This document shows positions 1 through 6,500 of a stretch of 25,353 bases of DNA, one piece after another (within the stretch, counting starts at the first letter, position 1; each line of letters starts with the position of its first letter). Both the position numbers and the translations under genes were made by a program. The stretch comes from a virus: IMG/VR virus record IMGVR_UViG_3300020196_000219, positions 1 through 25,353 of that record. One strand, given 5' to 3'. The notes under the pieces were generated by a model. That model saw only the letters and a program-made list of their open reading frames with translations, was not told where the DNA came from and searched no databases.

Positions 1-2
1 AA

Positions 3-79
3 TGGTGCCCCCACATGGACTTGAACCAGGAACCTGCGGATTATGAGTCCGTCGCTCTAACCAATTGAGCTATAGGGGC
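3..79 (-). tRNA. tRNA with CAT anticodon, probably tRNA-Ile2 (lysidine type), else elongator Met
   Basis: The minus strand folds as a full cloverleaf: acceptor GCCCCTA/TGGGGGC, discriminator A, encoded CCA at 3-5, anticodon loop CTCATAA. The C4:G69 and C5:G68 pairs and the T-arm resemble bacterial tRNA-Ile2, where the C of CAT is changed to lysidine to read AUA. Two other CAT tRNAs (6596 and 7625) could then be elongator and initiator Met. The Ile2 assignment is inference; the cloverleaf is seen. Confidence 0.93.
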
Positions 80-84
80 AGTAA

Positions 85-169
85 TGGTGCCTCGGGCCGG
101 ACTTGAACCGGCATAGCCTAAGCCGACAGATTTTAAGTCTGTTGTGTATACCAATTTCACCACCGAGGC
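85..169 (-). tRNA. tRNA-Leu(TAA)
   Basis: Class II tRNA with a long variable arm. Anticodon loop CTTAAAA between ACAGA/TCTGT, acceptor GCCTCGG/CCGAGGC, CCA encoded. It reads UUA/UUG, common codons in this AT-rich genome. Confidence 0.96.
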
Positions 170-176
170 ATATGAT

Positions 177-251
177 TGGTGCGGAATGAGAGGCTCGAAC
201 TCCCGACATTCGCCGTGTAAAGGCGACACTCTACCGCTGAGTTAATCCCGC
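177..251 (-). tRNA. tRNA-Val(TAC)
   Basis: Acceptor GCGGGAT pairs with ATTCCGC with one wobble. Anticodon loop TTTACAC sits on a TCGCC/GGCGA stem, T loop is TTCGAGC, CCA is encoded at 177-179. Confidence 0.95.
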
Positions 252-269
252 ACAAGTTTTTAAAGATCA

Positions 270-346
270 TGGTCGGGATACAAGGATTCGAACCTTGGAC
301 CCTTAGCTCCCAAAGCTAATGCTCTACCAGACTGAGCTACATCCCG
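270..346 (-). tRNA. tRNA-Pro(TGG)
   Basis: Acceptor CGGGATG/TATCCCG, anticodon loop TTTGGGA on a TTAGC/GCTAA stem, T loop TTCGAAT, CCA encoded at 270-272. Confidence 0.96.
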
Positions 347-398
347 AGTATTCTTCATTATTATATAATATGCTTAATTAATATCAATTTAATTGGGC

Positions 399-473
399 TG
401 GCTGGCGAGGCTGGGATCGAACCAGCGACCAGGTGATTAACAGTCACCTGCTCTACCTCTGAGCTACTCGCCA
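399..473 (-). tRNA. tRNA-Asn(GTT)
   Basis: Acceptor TGGCGAG/CTCGCCA with discriminator G and encoded CCA. Anticodon loop CTGTTAA on GGTGA/TCACC. Confidence 0.96.
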
Positions 474-493
474 ACGTGAAAATATTTAGTATA

Positions 494-523
494 TAAAAGA
501 AAAGGGCGATATTTCTATCGCCC
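494..523 (-). terminator. Intrinsic terminator after the EF-hand gene
   Basis: A perfect 8-bp stem (504-511 with 516-523, loop 4 nt) is followed on the minus strand by a T-rich tract (TTTTCTTTTATAT). It lies 36 nt past the EF-hand gene stop and would separate it from the tRNAs further left. Confidence 0.85.
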
Positions 524-558
524 CCAAATCCTCTGGAGTGGATTTATAAAAACACCTA

Positions 559-810
559 TCAGGCGTTCTTTGCTTCCTTATTGCAACGATCTAATACATA
601 ACGGCGTGCAACTTGTAATTCTGAATTGTTTAAAAAACCATCAGCATTTTTATCTGCTCTTTCGTATAAACTCTTGCTTACTTCACAAACTGCTGTGATT
701 TCAGCAAAGTCTACCTTTGCGTCACCGTTCTTGTCAAACTTTGATACACGGTCCTGTGCCATTGCTGTGACAGAGACTAGTGCCAAAAAACCAATAACAA
801 ACTTCTTCAT
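559..810 (-). CDS. Secreted EF-hand calcium-binding protein
   Basis: An 83-aa protein. I start it at 810 because AGGAG lies 8 nt upstream and the first 19 residues (MKKFVIGFLALVSVTAMAQ) form a clear Sec signal peptide with an AMA-type cleavage site; the open frame runs further upstream but through the promoter. The mature protein carries two EF-hand loops, DKNGDAKVDFAE and DKNADGFLNNSE, with acidic or Asn ligands at 1, 3, 5 and Glu at 12, and two cysteines. It is expected in the periplasm, binding Ca2+. It has its own late-type promoter (851-858), a 5' hairpin (833-845) and a terminator (494-523), so it is a self-contained late transcription unit inside a tRNA array. EF-hand assignment is secure; the role in infection (envelope calcium, lysis or virion release) is unknown. 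Confidence 0.88.
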   Translation of the reverse strand: MKKFVIGFLALVSVTAMAQDRVSKFDKNGDAKVDFAEITAVCEVSKSLYERADKNADGFLNNSELQVARRYVLDRCNKEAKNA

Positions 811-832
811 TTTTAAACTCCTGATAGGTATG

Positions 833-845
833 GCGCGAAACGCGC
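833..845 (-). promoter_or_regulatory. 5'-terminal mRNA hairpin of the EF-hand gene
   Basis: GCGCG-TTT-CGCGC on the minus strand. It begins 6 nt after the TATAAATA box at 851-858, so it would be at or next to the +1 of the transcript, upstream of the ribosome site. A 5' hairpin of this kind can stabilise mRNA; that role is inference. Confidence 0.55.
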
Positions 846-850
846 AAATG

Positions 851-858
851 TATTTATA
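851..858 (-). promoter_or_regulatory. T4-type late promoter (TATAAATA)
   Basis: An exact match on the minus strand to the T4 late promoter -10 box TATAAATA. In T4 the start site is about 6 nt downstream, here near 845, giving a leader of about 35 nt with AGGAG before the EF-hand ATG at 810. Confidence 0.75.
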
Positions 859-882
859 CGAGTTGGCCAAAAAGTATAACTT

Positions 883-906
883 TTGTACAGTAAATAGGCT
901 GTACAA
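883..906. promoter_or_regulatory. Perfect inverted repeat TTGTACAG-N8-CTGTACAA
   Basis: Two 8-nt arms (883-890 and 899-906) are perfectly complementary with an 8-nt spacer, 25 nt upstream of the EF-hand late promoter and 27 nt before the tRNA-Thr end. It could be an operator for a dimeric regulator or a hairpin ending upstream transcription; there is no T-tract on the minus strand that favours a terminator. Confidence 0.45.
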
Positions 907-932
907 GATTGAATGACTATCGTTCGTAAGAA

Positions 933-1007
933 TGGTGCCCACTGAGAGATTTGAACTCCCGACCTACTGATTACAAATCAGTTGCACTACCGCTGTGCTA
1001 AGTGGGC
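933..1007 (-). tRNA. tRNA-Thr(TGT)
   Basis: Acceptor GCCCACT/AGTGGGC, anticodon loop TTTGTAA on ACTGA/TCAGT, T loop TTCAAAT, CCA encoded at 933-935. Confidence 0.96.
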
Positions 1008-1036
1008 GTGTTACTATTTACATAATTAGTATACAA

Positions 1037-1603
1037 CTATTTTTTAAATTCCGCAACATTTAATGCAATAATAGTTTTTCGCTTTGCAGATAAGTTGGGA
1101 GGACTTCTGTGTTTCAGCCACCCTGAAAAAACTAAAAAGTCTCCTTCATTTACATCTAACTTTATTGGATTACCAAAAAAATTCTCAAATTCGGTCTTAG
1201 GACCATCTATAGGTAATTCTGCATAATATATAATTGCCCATCTAATTCCTAAATGTTCATGGTAATCATAATAATTTAGTTTATAGTACTGATGGAACCA
1301 TCCTTGTGTTATACGAAAAATAGAGTCTTTATTAAACTTTGTCAAATCTGTTACTATTTCATCTACATATGGACTAAGAATTTTGTAATAGTTATTAGTG
1401 TTAGCATCAACAAAATTTTTTTGAAAATAATTTACATCTTTGTTGGTATGCCAATCAGATTTGTAAACATTTTCCATATCTTTCAAAATCTTTCCTCCAG
1501 GAGAATCTTGTAAAACTTCTAATATTTTATTCTTAAGTTCTACAGTGTTTTCAGGTCTGTAAATATAATAAGGTATCTCAAACTTACCAGTCGTCTTTAG
1601 CAT
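1037..1603 (-). CDS. Putative 2OG-Fe(II) dioxygenase
   Basis: A 188-aa protein resembling the phage 2OG-Fe(II) oxygenase family of the 2OG-FeII_Oxy_5 type. Visible core: HEH at 115-117 (iron ligands in the HxD/E motif), the strand motif GDFLVFSGWLKH at 154-165 giving the distal histidine H165, and R175 in KRKTIIALNV, the expected 2-oxoglutarate salt-bridge position. The usual substrate in this family is unknown; such enzymes hydroxylate proteins, nucleobases or small molecules. The start overlaps the stop of the HNH gene by 7 nt, so translation is probably coupled. It is followed by tRNA-Thr without an obvious terminator. Family call is good; substrate cannot be told. Confidence 0.75.
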   Translation of the reverse strand: MLKTTGKFEIPYYIYRPENTVELKNKILEVLQDSPGGKILKDMENVYKSDWHTNKDVNYFQKNFVDANTNNYYKILSPYVDEIVTDLTKFNKDSIFRITQGWFHQYYKLNYYDYHEHLGIRWAIIYYAELPIDGPKTEFENFFGNPIKLDVNEGDFLVFSGWLKHRSPPNLSAKRKTIIALNVAEFKK

Positions 1604-2154
1604 AACACCCTACTATGTTTAGGTACTCCTGCTAACAAATATTCCATTTGATCAACAAGAATATTTCTATTTTGTAATATTAAATTTTCAAAGTGATTAG
1701 GTATATAGGGTATATAAACTAATTCAAGTTTTGCTTCTTTAAGGCTTTTACTACCCTTATGTGTATTACAACGCTTACATGCGCTTACAACATTCATCCA
1801 ATCATCTGATCCGCCTTTGCTACGTGGCACAATATGGTCACGACTTAATTGTCCAGAACTAGGAAAATGTCCGCCACAGTAAGCACAGATATGACGATCA
1901 CGACCAAACAGTGTTTTGTTTGTTAGTGTGACACGACCTTGCCTCGCAGGATTATAGCCATGGCCCTTAATAGCTATGATGCTTGGTGTTTCTAGAAATG
2001 ATTGCTTACCATCATTTTGAAAGCCACCGCGGTATTTTGCAACTACCTCTCCTAGTGACCATGCAACTGCATTTTTAGCCTGGTATACGATTGCCATGTC
2101 ATGGCTGACCCATTGTCTGGGAGTTCCGCCTACATCTAATGCCAACACTGCCAT
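1597..2154 (-). CDS. HNH endonuclease
   Basis: A 185-aa protein with a typical zinc-bound HNH domain: C90xxC93, then SRDHIVPRSKGG (D106, H107), N121 in the middle helix, and C126xxC129 followed by N130 and H132. The N-terminal 85 residues are a basic region without a motif I recognise. GAGG lies 5 nt before the ATG at 2154. Free-standing HNH nucleases are common in T4-like phages as mobile genes next to tRNAs and small genes; it could also act in DNA processing. No intron is evident beside it. Tightly packed with the downstream oxygenase (overlap) and the upstream 55-aa gene (9 nt). Confidence 0.88.
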   Translation of the reverse strand: MAVLALDVGGTPRQWVSHDMAIVYQAKNAVAWSLGEVVAKYRGGFQNDGKQSFLETPSIIAIKGHGYNPARQGRVTLTNKTLFGRDRHICAYCGGHFPSSGQLSRDHIVPRSKGGSDDWMNVVSACKRCNTHKGSKSLKEAKLELVYIPYIPNHFENLILQNRNILVDQMEYLLAGVPKHSRVLC

Positions 2155-2163
2155 ATAGTCCTC

Positions 2164-2331
2164 TTACTTATTTACCTTTTTTAAAAAATCTCTACGCACC
2201 AAAACTTCACGTTTAGTACCTTCTTTTAGCAACTTTAAATATGCTATGCCATCAATAAATTTTGCATTATATTTACCATTACTAATAAATCTTTCTTTAT
2301 TGTAAATATTTTCATAAACTGCCTGCTTCAT
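2164..2331 (-). CDS. Small basic protein of unknown function
   Basis: A 55-aa lysine-rich protein. The start at 2331 is set by AGGAG 7 nt upstream; the longer open frame runs back through tRNA-Leu and is not credible. The sequence (YNKERFISNGKYNAKFIDG, then EVLVRRDFLKKV) looks like a compact beta-type domain with no transmembrane segment. I do not recognise a family. It begins 17 nt after the 3' end of tRNA-Leu(TAG) and leads into the HNH gene, so it appears to be co-transcribed with the tRNA. Confidence 0.7.
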   Translation of the reverse strand: MKQAVYENIYNKERFISNGKYNAKFIDGIAYLKLLKEGTKREVLVRRDFLKKVNK

Positions 2332-2348
2332 TATAAATCTCCTATGTA

Positions 2349-2432
2349 TGGTGCCCAAGAGAGGACTTGAACCTCCATGCCTTTCGGCAGTGGCTTCTAA
2401 GACCACCGTGTATACCATTCCACCACCTGGGC
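2349..2432 (-). tRNA. tRNA-Leu(TAG)
   Basis: Class II tRNA with a long variable arm (GCCGAAAGGC). Acceptor GCCCAGG/CTTGGGC, anticodon loop CTTAGAA on GTGGT/GCCAC, CCA encoded at 2349-2351. Confidence 0.95.
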
Positions 2433-2547
2433 AAATACTCCTCTCTGTTTATCTTTACACATTACATATAATAGCGGACCAACATAGACTCCAACTACTA
2501 TGGCAATGACTGCTGCAAGTTGTAATCCAACTGCATCCAAATGTCAT
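2397..2547 (-). pseudogene. Small membrane-protein ORF with an apparent +1 frameshift
   Basis: AGGAG at 5-7 nt precedes an ATG at 2547, but the ATG frame gives an unlikely Cys/Ser/Trp-rich peptide. Dropping one G at about 2536-2537 gives MTF followed by DAVGLQLAAVIAIVVGVYVG and PLLYVMCKDKQRG, a convincing single membrane segment with a basic tail. That frame ends inside tRNA-Leu(TAG), at the TAG of its anticodon loop. Either a real frameshift, a TTG start further down, or an assembly indel. Function unknown. Confidence 0.4.
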
Positions 2548-2616
2548 AATCAACTCCTATTTAAATATTATATTATATTATAGATCAAATCAAATGATTT
2601 GTACCCATTTTACTGA

Positions 2617-2624
2617 TCTAAATA
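2617..2624 (+). promoter_or_regulatory. Late-promoter-like box TCTAAATA, 5 nt before an ATG
   Basis: Seven of eight bases match TATAAATA. It is followed by TCAAC and the ATG at 2630. T4 late transcripts start about 6 nt after the box, so the message would start at the ATG. No ribosome-binding sequence is visible. Confidence 0.5.
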
Positions 2625-2629
2625 TCAAC

Positions 2630-3373
2630 ATGAACATTTTAGTTATTTGTAGGTTGCGCACTAGGTCTACTTATTTCTTAAAAACCATGTGTAATCATTA
2701 TAATTTACACAACTATAATGAGGACTACTTTACTCTTCCTACCTCGTATTCCTGTGCTTTACAATATGCTAATTTTACCCCAATTTTTTATCAAAGACAT
2801 CAACATAATTGGGGGAAATATAGCGAGAAATTTCAAGAGCGCACTAATAACTATTTTACAAAAAACAATTTTGGAATAAAATTATTTAGTAAAATGATTT
2901 CGTCACATCCGGTATTTCTACATTCAGATCAATTTAAAAATGCACAAATTATGCCTAATCTAAAAAAAAGTTGCAAACTTGAGTTATATGACAGTGTTTA
3001 TTTTTTAGACCGAAATCTTGTTGAAAGTGTTGCAAGTTATGCATATTCCTTGATTGTGGGTAAATCAATATATAAAGAATATATTGTTGGAAAAATTGTT
3101 GAGTTCACTAACAATTTGTACCCTGCTGTAAATTCTTATATTTTAGATTATTTGATACAACGAAAAATAGAAAAAATTCTACTAAAATATAATATACCTT
3201 ATACATATCTTGATTATAACGATATTCCTAACTTCTTAAGAAATTATAATCAATCAATAGATATGCCAGTAGACACAAAATACAATTACAAAAATCTCAT
3301 AATAAATTATGATGAATTAGTAAATTATACTAATACCATTTATTCACAATTACAAGAAACTATCGATCTTTGA
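2630..3373 (+). CDS. Sulfotransferase-like protein
   Basis: A 247-aa, very AT-rich gene (many Asn, Tyr, Lys). I start it at 2630 (MNILVICRLRTRSTYF); an ATG at 2594 lies upstream of the promoter-like box. The N-terminal strand followed by RxRST resembles the 5'-phosphosulfate loop of PAPS-dependent sulfotransferases, and FLDRNLVESVASYAYS (about 125-140) resembles the second PAPS-binding region with an Arg and Ser. It shares this layout with the plus-strand gene at 4229. It is a plus-strand island in a minus-strand region and its 3' end overlaps the convergent gene at 3360 by 14 nt. The sulfotransferase call rests on motif shape only; glycosyl or kinase-type P-loop enzymes are alternatives. Confidence 0.55.
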   Translation: MNILVICRLRTRSTYFLKTMCNHYNLHNYNEDYFTLPTSYSCALQYANFTPIFYQRHQHNWGKYSEKFQERTNNYFTKNNFGIKLFSKMISSHPVFLHSDQFKNAQIMPNLKKSCKLELYDSVYFLDRNLVESVASYAYSLIVGKSIYKEYIVGKIVEFTNNLYPAVNSYILDYLIQRKIEKILLKYNIPYTYLDYNDIPNFLRNYNQSIDMPVDTKYNYKNLIINYDELVNYTNTIYSQLQETIDL

Positions 3374-3599
3374 ATCGTCGTTGATATTCTTCTTCGGCGT
3401 GTTTCTGAACGTTGTCCTCATCCAACTTGAATTCTTCTGCTACTTCGCGCATGGCGCTGAAAAGAACTCCCATTTGTTTTTCTAAGTCTTTGGTTGTCTT
3501 AGATTTTTCAATGGTATGCACATTTCTTGTGCAGACGCTAGCCAAACGATTGGCTTCGTCAGTCAAATAAATTAGTGCTAACTGTTTACTATCCATCAT
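3360..3599 (-). CDS. Small charged helical protein of unknown function
   Basis: A 79-aa protein, largely helical by composition, with alternating charges (EEFKLDEDNVQKHAEEEYQRR at the C-terminus) and no membrane segment. The start MMDSKQ is next to the stop of the upstream gene (2 nt gap), so coupling is likely. Its last 14 nt overlap the end of the convergent sulfotransferase-like gene. No family recognised. Confidence 0.7.
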   Translation of the reverse strand: MMDSKQLALIYLTDEANRLASVCTRNVHTIEKSKTTKDLEKQMGVLFSAMREVAEEFKLDEDNVQKHAEEEYQRRFKDR

Positions 3600-3601
3600 A
3601 A

Positions 3602-3886
3602 TTATTTTACCTTTTTTTCAAAAATTTTGCGTTTTTCTTCTACAATCTTTTTATTGTATAGATCATCGGCTGCTGATCTTGCTTCCTCTTCAGTTCTAAA
3701 GTTATCGTAAAAACACCAATTCCAACTAAAGTTAAATTTGTTTTTTGGTAAATACTCAACTTCCCAATCTTTACCCGGAGGTTGCGCACGACCAAGATTA
3801 TGTACAATACGAACACGACCAATGTGTATAGTTTTCACATAAGTTTGTGAAAAGGGTCCTTCGTATTTTATTAAGTGTTTACTCAT
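3602..3886 (-). CDS. Unknown protein translated from just after tRNA-Gly
   Basis: A 94-aa protein starting MSKHLIKYEGP at 3886. The longer open frame upstream reads through tRNA-Gly and is rejected. The ATG lies only 5 nt after the CCA end of the tRNA, with no Shine-Dalgarno sequence in between, so after tRNA 3' processing the message would have a 5-nt leader. The protein has a beta-rich first half (several Val/Ile-aromatic strands) and a basic helical tail (EEKRKIFEKKVK); the motif FRTEEEARSAADDLY looks like a conserved helix. Function unknown. Confidence 0.7.
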   Translation of the reverse strand: MSKHLIKYEGPFSQTYVKTIHIGRVRIVHNLGRAQPPGKDWEVEYLPKNKFNFSWNWCFYDNFRTEEEARSAADDLYNKKIVEEKRKIFEKKVK

Positions 3887-3891
3887 AAATT

Positions 3892-3965
3892 TGGAGCGGT
3901 GTAGGAGAATCGAACTCCTTTGACGAGCTTGGAAGGCTCGGACACAACCAATATGCCAACACCGC
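3892..3965 (-). tRNA. tRNA-Gly(TCC)
   Basis: Acceptor GCGGTGT/ACACCGC, discriminator T, CCA encoded. Anticodon loop CTTCCAA on a GAGC/GCTC stem. Confidence 0.95.
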
Positions 3966-3988
3966 ACATACTCATACTTATATTGAAG

Positions 3989-4064
3989 TGGCGACCCCGA
4001 GAAGATTCGAACTTCTGACCCACAGCTTAGAAGGCTGTTGCTCTATCCCCTGAGCTACGAGGCC
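3989..4064 (-). tRNA. tRNA-Arg(TCT)
   Basis: Acceptor GGCCTCG/CGGGGTC (one G-U), discriminator G, CCA encoded. Anticodon loop CTTCTAA on ACAGC/GCTGT. Confidence 0.95.
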
Positions 4065-4068
4065 GAAT

Positions 4069-4144
4069 TGGTAGGACCTGGGAGATTTGAACTCCCGACC
4101 AATAGATTAAAAGTCTACTGCTCTACCAACTGAGCTAAGGTCCC
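4069..4144 (-). tRNA. tRNA-Lys(TTT)
   Basis: Acceptor GGGACCT/AGGTCCT (one G-U), CCA encoded at 4069-4071. Anticodon loop CTTTTAA on a TAGA/TCTA stem. It starts 4 nt after the neighbouring tRNA-Arg. Confidence 0.95.
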
Positions 4145-4215
4145 GTAATCTCTCAAATGTACAATCATTCTATTGAAATTATAAATGTTTCATCGGAACT
4201 TGTCAACTATAAACG

Positions 4216-4223
4216 TATAAATA
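4216..4223 (+). promoter_or_regulatory. T4-type late promoter TATAAATA, 5 nt before an ATG
   Basis: Exact TATAAATA on the plus strand, followed by AATCA and the ATG at 4229. The expected transcription start is at the start codon itself. No Shine-Dalgarno sequence is present. Confidence 0.7.
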
Positions 4224-4228
4224 AATCA

Positions 4229-4894
4229 ATGAAAATTGCTATAATCGGGTCGGCTCGTTCACGTAGCACCTTGTTAGTTGAAATTATTAAATTTCAAAAT
4301 CTTAACATTCCTTGTTATTATGAATATTATACTTATACTAATCCCCTATTAAAACAATTACCCGATCTTACAACTAAATTGTTTAGTAAAGATAATTTTA
4401 TCATAAAAATTTTAGGACATAATTTAAAAAATAATGAAGTTAGCGTATTAAATCTTGAACGATATGATCAATTACATCTAATAGAACGTCATAATTTTTT
4501 TTCTCAGTGTTGTAGTTTACAGGTTGCTGCTGATACTAAAATTTGGCTCTCCTTTAATAATTTAGCAAAATATCAACCTATTAAGTCAAAAAAATATCAT
4601 TTACAAAGTAATTTAATTAATTGGATGGCTCAAGATATTGCTAATTACTTAAAAATAAAGCAATTTTTAAATCAAAAAAATATTAGTTACAAGTTATACG
4701 ATTATGATTCAATTTTTAGCGAAAAAGTAAGTAATACAGTATTACAAGATCCTAAACTTAATTACAAACAAATCATTCATAATTACGATTTGCACGATCA
4801 AATCAATACAGTTTTTAATAAATATTTTTCCTATGATAGTTGTCTACACAATGTTGAAGATTTTACATTAGAAGTAAACCAAATTATAAAATAA
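4229..4894 (+). CDS. Sulfotransferase-like protein
   Basis: A 221-aa protein starting MKIAIIGSARSRSTLL at 4229; an ATG at 4157 is rejected because it lies upstream of the late promoter. GSARSRSTLL matches the 5'-phosphosulfate loop of PAPS-dependent sulfotransferases, and HLIERHNFFSQCCSLQVA (about 105-125) fits the second PAPS-contacting Arg/Ser region. C-terminal YDYDSI is like a substrate-side strand. It appears to be a distant relative of the gene at 2630. The stop codon abuts the 3' CCA of the oppositely oriented tRNA-His-like gene with no spare base. Base composition is even more AT-rich than the neighbours. Likely a cargo gene with its own late promoter; target of any sulfation unknown. 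Confidence 0.6.
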   Translation: MKIAIIGSARSRSTLLVEIIKFQNLNIPCYYEYYTYTNPLLKQLPDLTTKLFSKDNFIIKILGHNLKNNEVSVLNLERYDQLHLIERHNFFSQCCSLQVAADTKIWLSFNNLAKYQPIKSKKYHLQSNLINWMAQDIANYLKIKQFLNQKNISYKLYDYDSIFSEKVSNTVLQDPKLNYKQIIHNYDLHDQINTVFNKYFSYDSCLHNVEDFTLEVNQIIK

Positions 4895-4971
4895 TGGTGC
4901 CACGGGTCGGAATCGAACCCACGTATAAGAGGATCACAACCTATGGTCTTAACCGCTTGACGATAGTCACC
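4895..4971 (-). tRNA. Degenerate tRNA-His(GTG)-like gene
   Basis: The anticodon loop TTGTGAT is intact, the D arm has GTC/GAC, and a T arm (GTGGG-TTCGATT-CCGAC, one mismatch) and CCA are present. But the 5' end (GGTGACT) does not pair with the 3' acceptor strand expected from the CCA (CCGTGGC). A 3-nt shift gives TGGCACC with only five of seven pairs. The anticodon stem has one mismatch. It may be non-functional or rearranged. A related fragment lies at 6560-6591. Confidence 0.55.
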
Positions 4972-5016
4972 GTAATGAAATACTAGGCAATTTTACTTTT
5001 GGGTAAATGATATTTA

Positions 5017-5033
5017 AGTTAGCCTTCCTAACT
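5017..5033 (-). terminator. Weak hairpin after the tandem unknown genes
   Basis: AGTTAG-N5-CTAACT, 47 nt past the stop of the minus-strand gene at 5080. On the minus strand it is followed by TAAATATCATTT, only loosely U-rich, so termination is a guess. The rest of 4972-5079 shows nothing else. Confidence 0.3.
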
Positions 5034-5079
5034 AACCCTAGTGACTTTTCAAATATTTCAATAGATAGTTATGATAATA

Positions 5080-5766
5080 TTAAGCGGTTGGATAGATATA
5101 GTATTGTTGTAATTCTGGACGCAACGGACTATCCCATTCGCCTCTCTTACACTTGTCTACAATTTCTTGCGGACATCCTGCTTCTTCCAGTTCAGCATGT
5201 GAACTTAATTGATAACTCTTACTACGTGGTTGCATCATGCAAGGCTGTGGATGCATTACCCATTTCCATTCTGGGTTGTCTTGTGCTGGACTATAAAGTA
5301 CATCATTATATCCACGTCTTACATATATAGTATGTCCCTTGTCCGGTGTTGCATATAAATTAAATGTTGGAGCCTTACTAGTTTGCCAATCAGATATCCA
5401 TATAGTGGCACAATCATGTCCTTCTAATACATATTGACTACGCTGCAAATGATCAAGATACTCGCCATCTTTGCCCAATCCATGCAAACAAGGCGATTTC
5501 CAATTTTGCTCAGGATGTTGAACAAATAAATCAGGATGTTGTTGATAATAACCGTATTTTTCGCCGTATTGTTCGCTGATCCAATACTTTTCATTATTAT
5601 TCCATTCATAAGTAGAAACATGAGTTACAACATTATTATAGGTTTTAGTATAACCTTTAGTACCGCCTTCTATTGCTTCATATTCTAAATCGTCAGCAAT
5701 TTTGATATACAATTTTTGATTTGGTATATCATATGTCCAATCTAAAACTAAATCAGGCTGGCTCAT
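5080..5766 (-). CDS. Unknown protein, second copy of a tandem pair
   Basis: A 228-aa protein with clear similarity along its length to the upstream gene at 5763. Both share MSQP.LVL.WTYDIPNQKL, ADDLEY.AIEGGTKG, SKSY.LS.H.EL..AGCP and GEWDSP-type motifs and a C-terminal YY.YP. No signal peptide, no membrane segment; rich in aromatic residues and conserved Cys (AGCP, KCKRGEWD). Its ATG overlaps the upstream stop as ATGA (4 nt), so translation is coupled. I do not recognise the family. The frequent Trp/Tyr and short sequence blocks resemble a beta-rich binding protein, but that is impressionistic. Confidence 0.75.
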   Translation of the reverse strand: MSQPDLVLDWTYDIPNQKLYIKIADDLEYEAIEGGTKGYTKTYNNVVTHVSTYEWNNNEKYWISEQYGEKYGYYQQHPDLFVQHPEQNWKSPCLHGLGKDGEYLDHLQRSQYVLEGHDCATIWISDWQTSKAPTFNLYATPDKGHTIYVRRGYNDVLYSPAQDNPEWKWVMHPQPCMMQPRSKSYQLSSHAELEEAGCPQEIVDKCKRGEWDSPLRPELQQYYIYPTA

Positions 5767-6476
5767 ATTAAATTAGGATTTTTAGTTTTGGGATAGACGT
5801 AATATTTCTGCAACTCTGGATGTTTGGGAGAGTCCCATTGTCCATTCCTACATTTCTCAACGTCCGCAGCAGGACATCCTGCTGCTAATAATTCGTCATG
5901 GTCACTTAAATTATAACTTTTCGATTTATATTGCATATTGCATGGTTGAGCATCATCTAACCAATATAAGGATTCATCTTGATCTTTCTCAGGATGTTTT
6001 ACATCGCGTGTAGCAACTCTTTTATAAATTGTTAATCCTTTATCGGGAGTTGTAAATAAAGCACTGTTTGCTTCTATACCGACATTACCTAAACTATTAA
6101 ATGTAGGGGTTAATATAGAAGCCATGTCATGACCTTCCATAATAATTTGCATTCTTTGTAAACTATCTAAAAAATTGCCGTCAGGACCTAATCCAAATCT
6201 GCAATTTTCTTCCCAATCAAACTCAGGATGTTTTTTTGTTCTTGTATCGTCGGGTTGGTAATAGCCATGTATATCCCCATAGTTTTCACTAATCCAGTGC
6301 TTTTCCGAGTCCCATAGATCAGCCTCGATGTTTGTTACCTGCCCTTTAAAAGTTTTGCTAAAGCCTTTAGTTCCCCCTTCAATAGCAACATATTCTAAAT
6401 CATCAGCAACCTTTGTAAAAAGTTTCTGATTTGGTATATCATATGTCCAAAATAATACTAAGTGGGGCTGGCTCAT
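5763..6476 (-). CDS. Unknown protein, first copy of a tandem pair
   Basis: A 237-aa paralogue of the gene just downstream. Key shared blocks: WTYDIPNQKL near residue 10, ADDLEYVAIEGGTKG at about 24-38, HWISENYGDIHGYYQ, FGLGPDGNFLDSLQRMQ, and AGCPAADVEKCRNGQWDSP near the C-terminus. AGG precedes the ATG and a late-promoter-like GATAAATA lies at 6493-6500. The two copies have diverged well (roughly half the positions by eye), so the duplication is not recent. Function unknown. Confidence 0.75.
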   Translation of the reverse strand: MSQPHLVLFWTYDIPNQKLFTKVADDLEYVAIEGGTKGFSKTFKGQVTNIEADLWDSEKHWISENYGDIHGYYQPDDTRTKKHPEFDWEENCRFGLGPDGNFLDSLQRMQIIMEGHDMASILTPTFNSLGNVGIEANSALFTTPDKGLTIYKRVATRDVKHPEKDQDESLYWLDDAQPCNMQYKSKSYNLSDHDELLAAGCPAADVEKCRNGQWDSPKHPELQKYYVYPKTKNPNLI

Positions 6477-6492
6477 TTTTATATCCTCTATC

Positions 6493-6500
6493 TATTTATC
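6493..6500 (-). promoter_or_regulatory. Late-promoter-like box GATAAATA
   Basis: Seven of eight bases match TATAAATA on the minus strand, 16 nt before the ATG of the 5763-6476 gene. The expected start is near 6487, leaving a very short leader containing AGG. Confidence 0.4.

Noticed and set aside
5007-5330. 107-aa plus-strand open frame
   Set aside because: It is antisense to the well-supported paralogue gene at 5080 and lacks a ribosome site.
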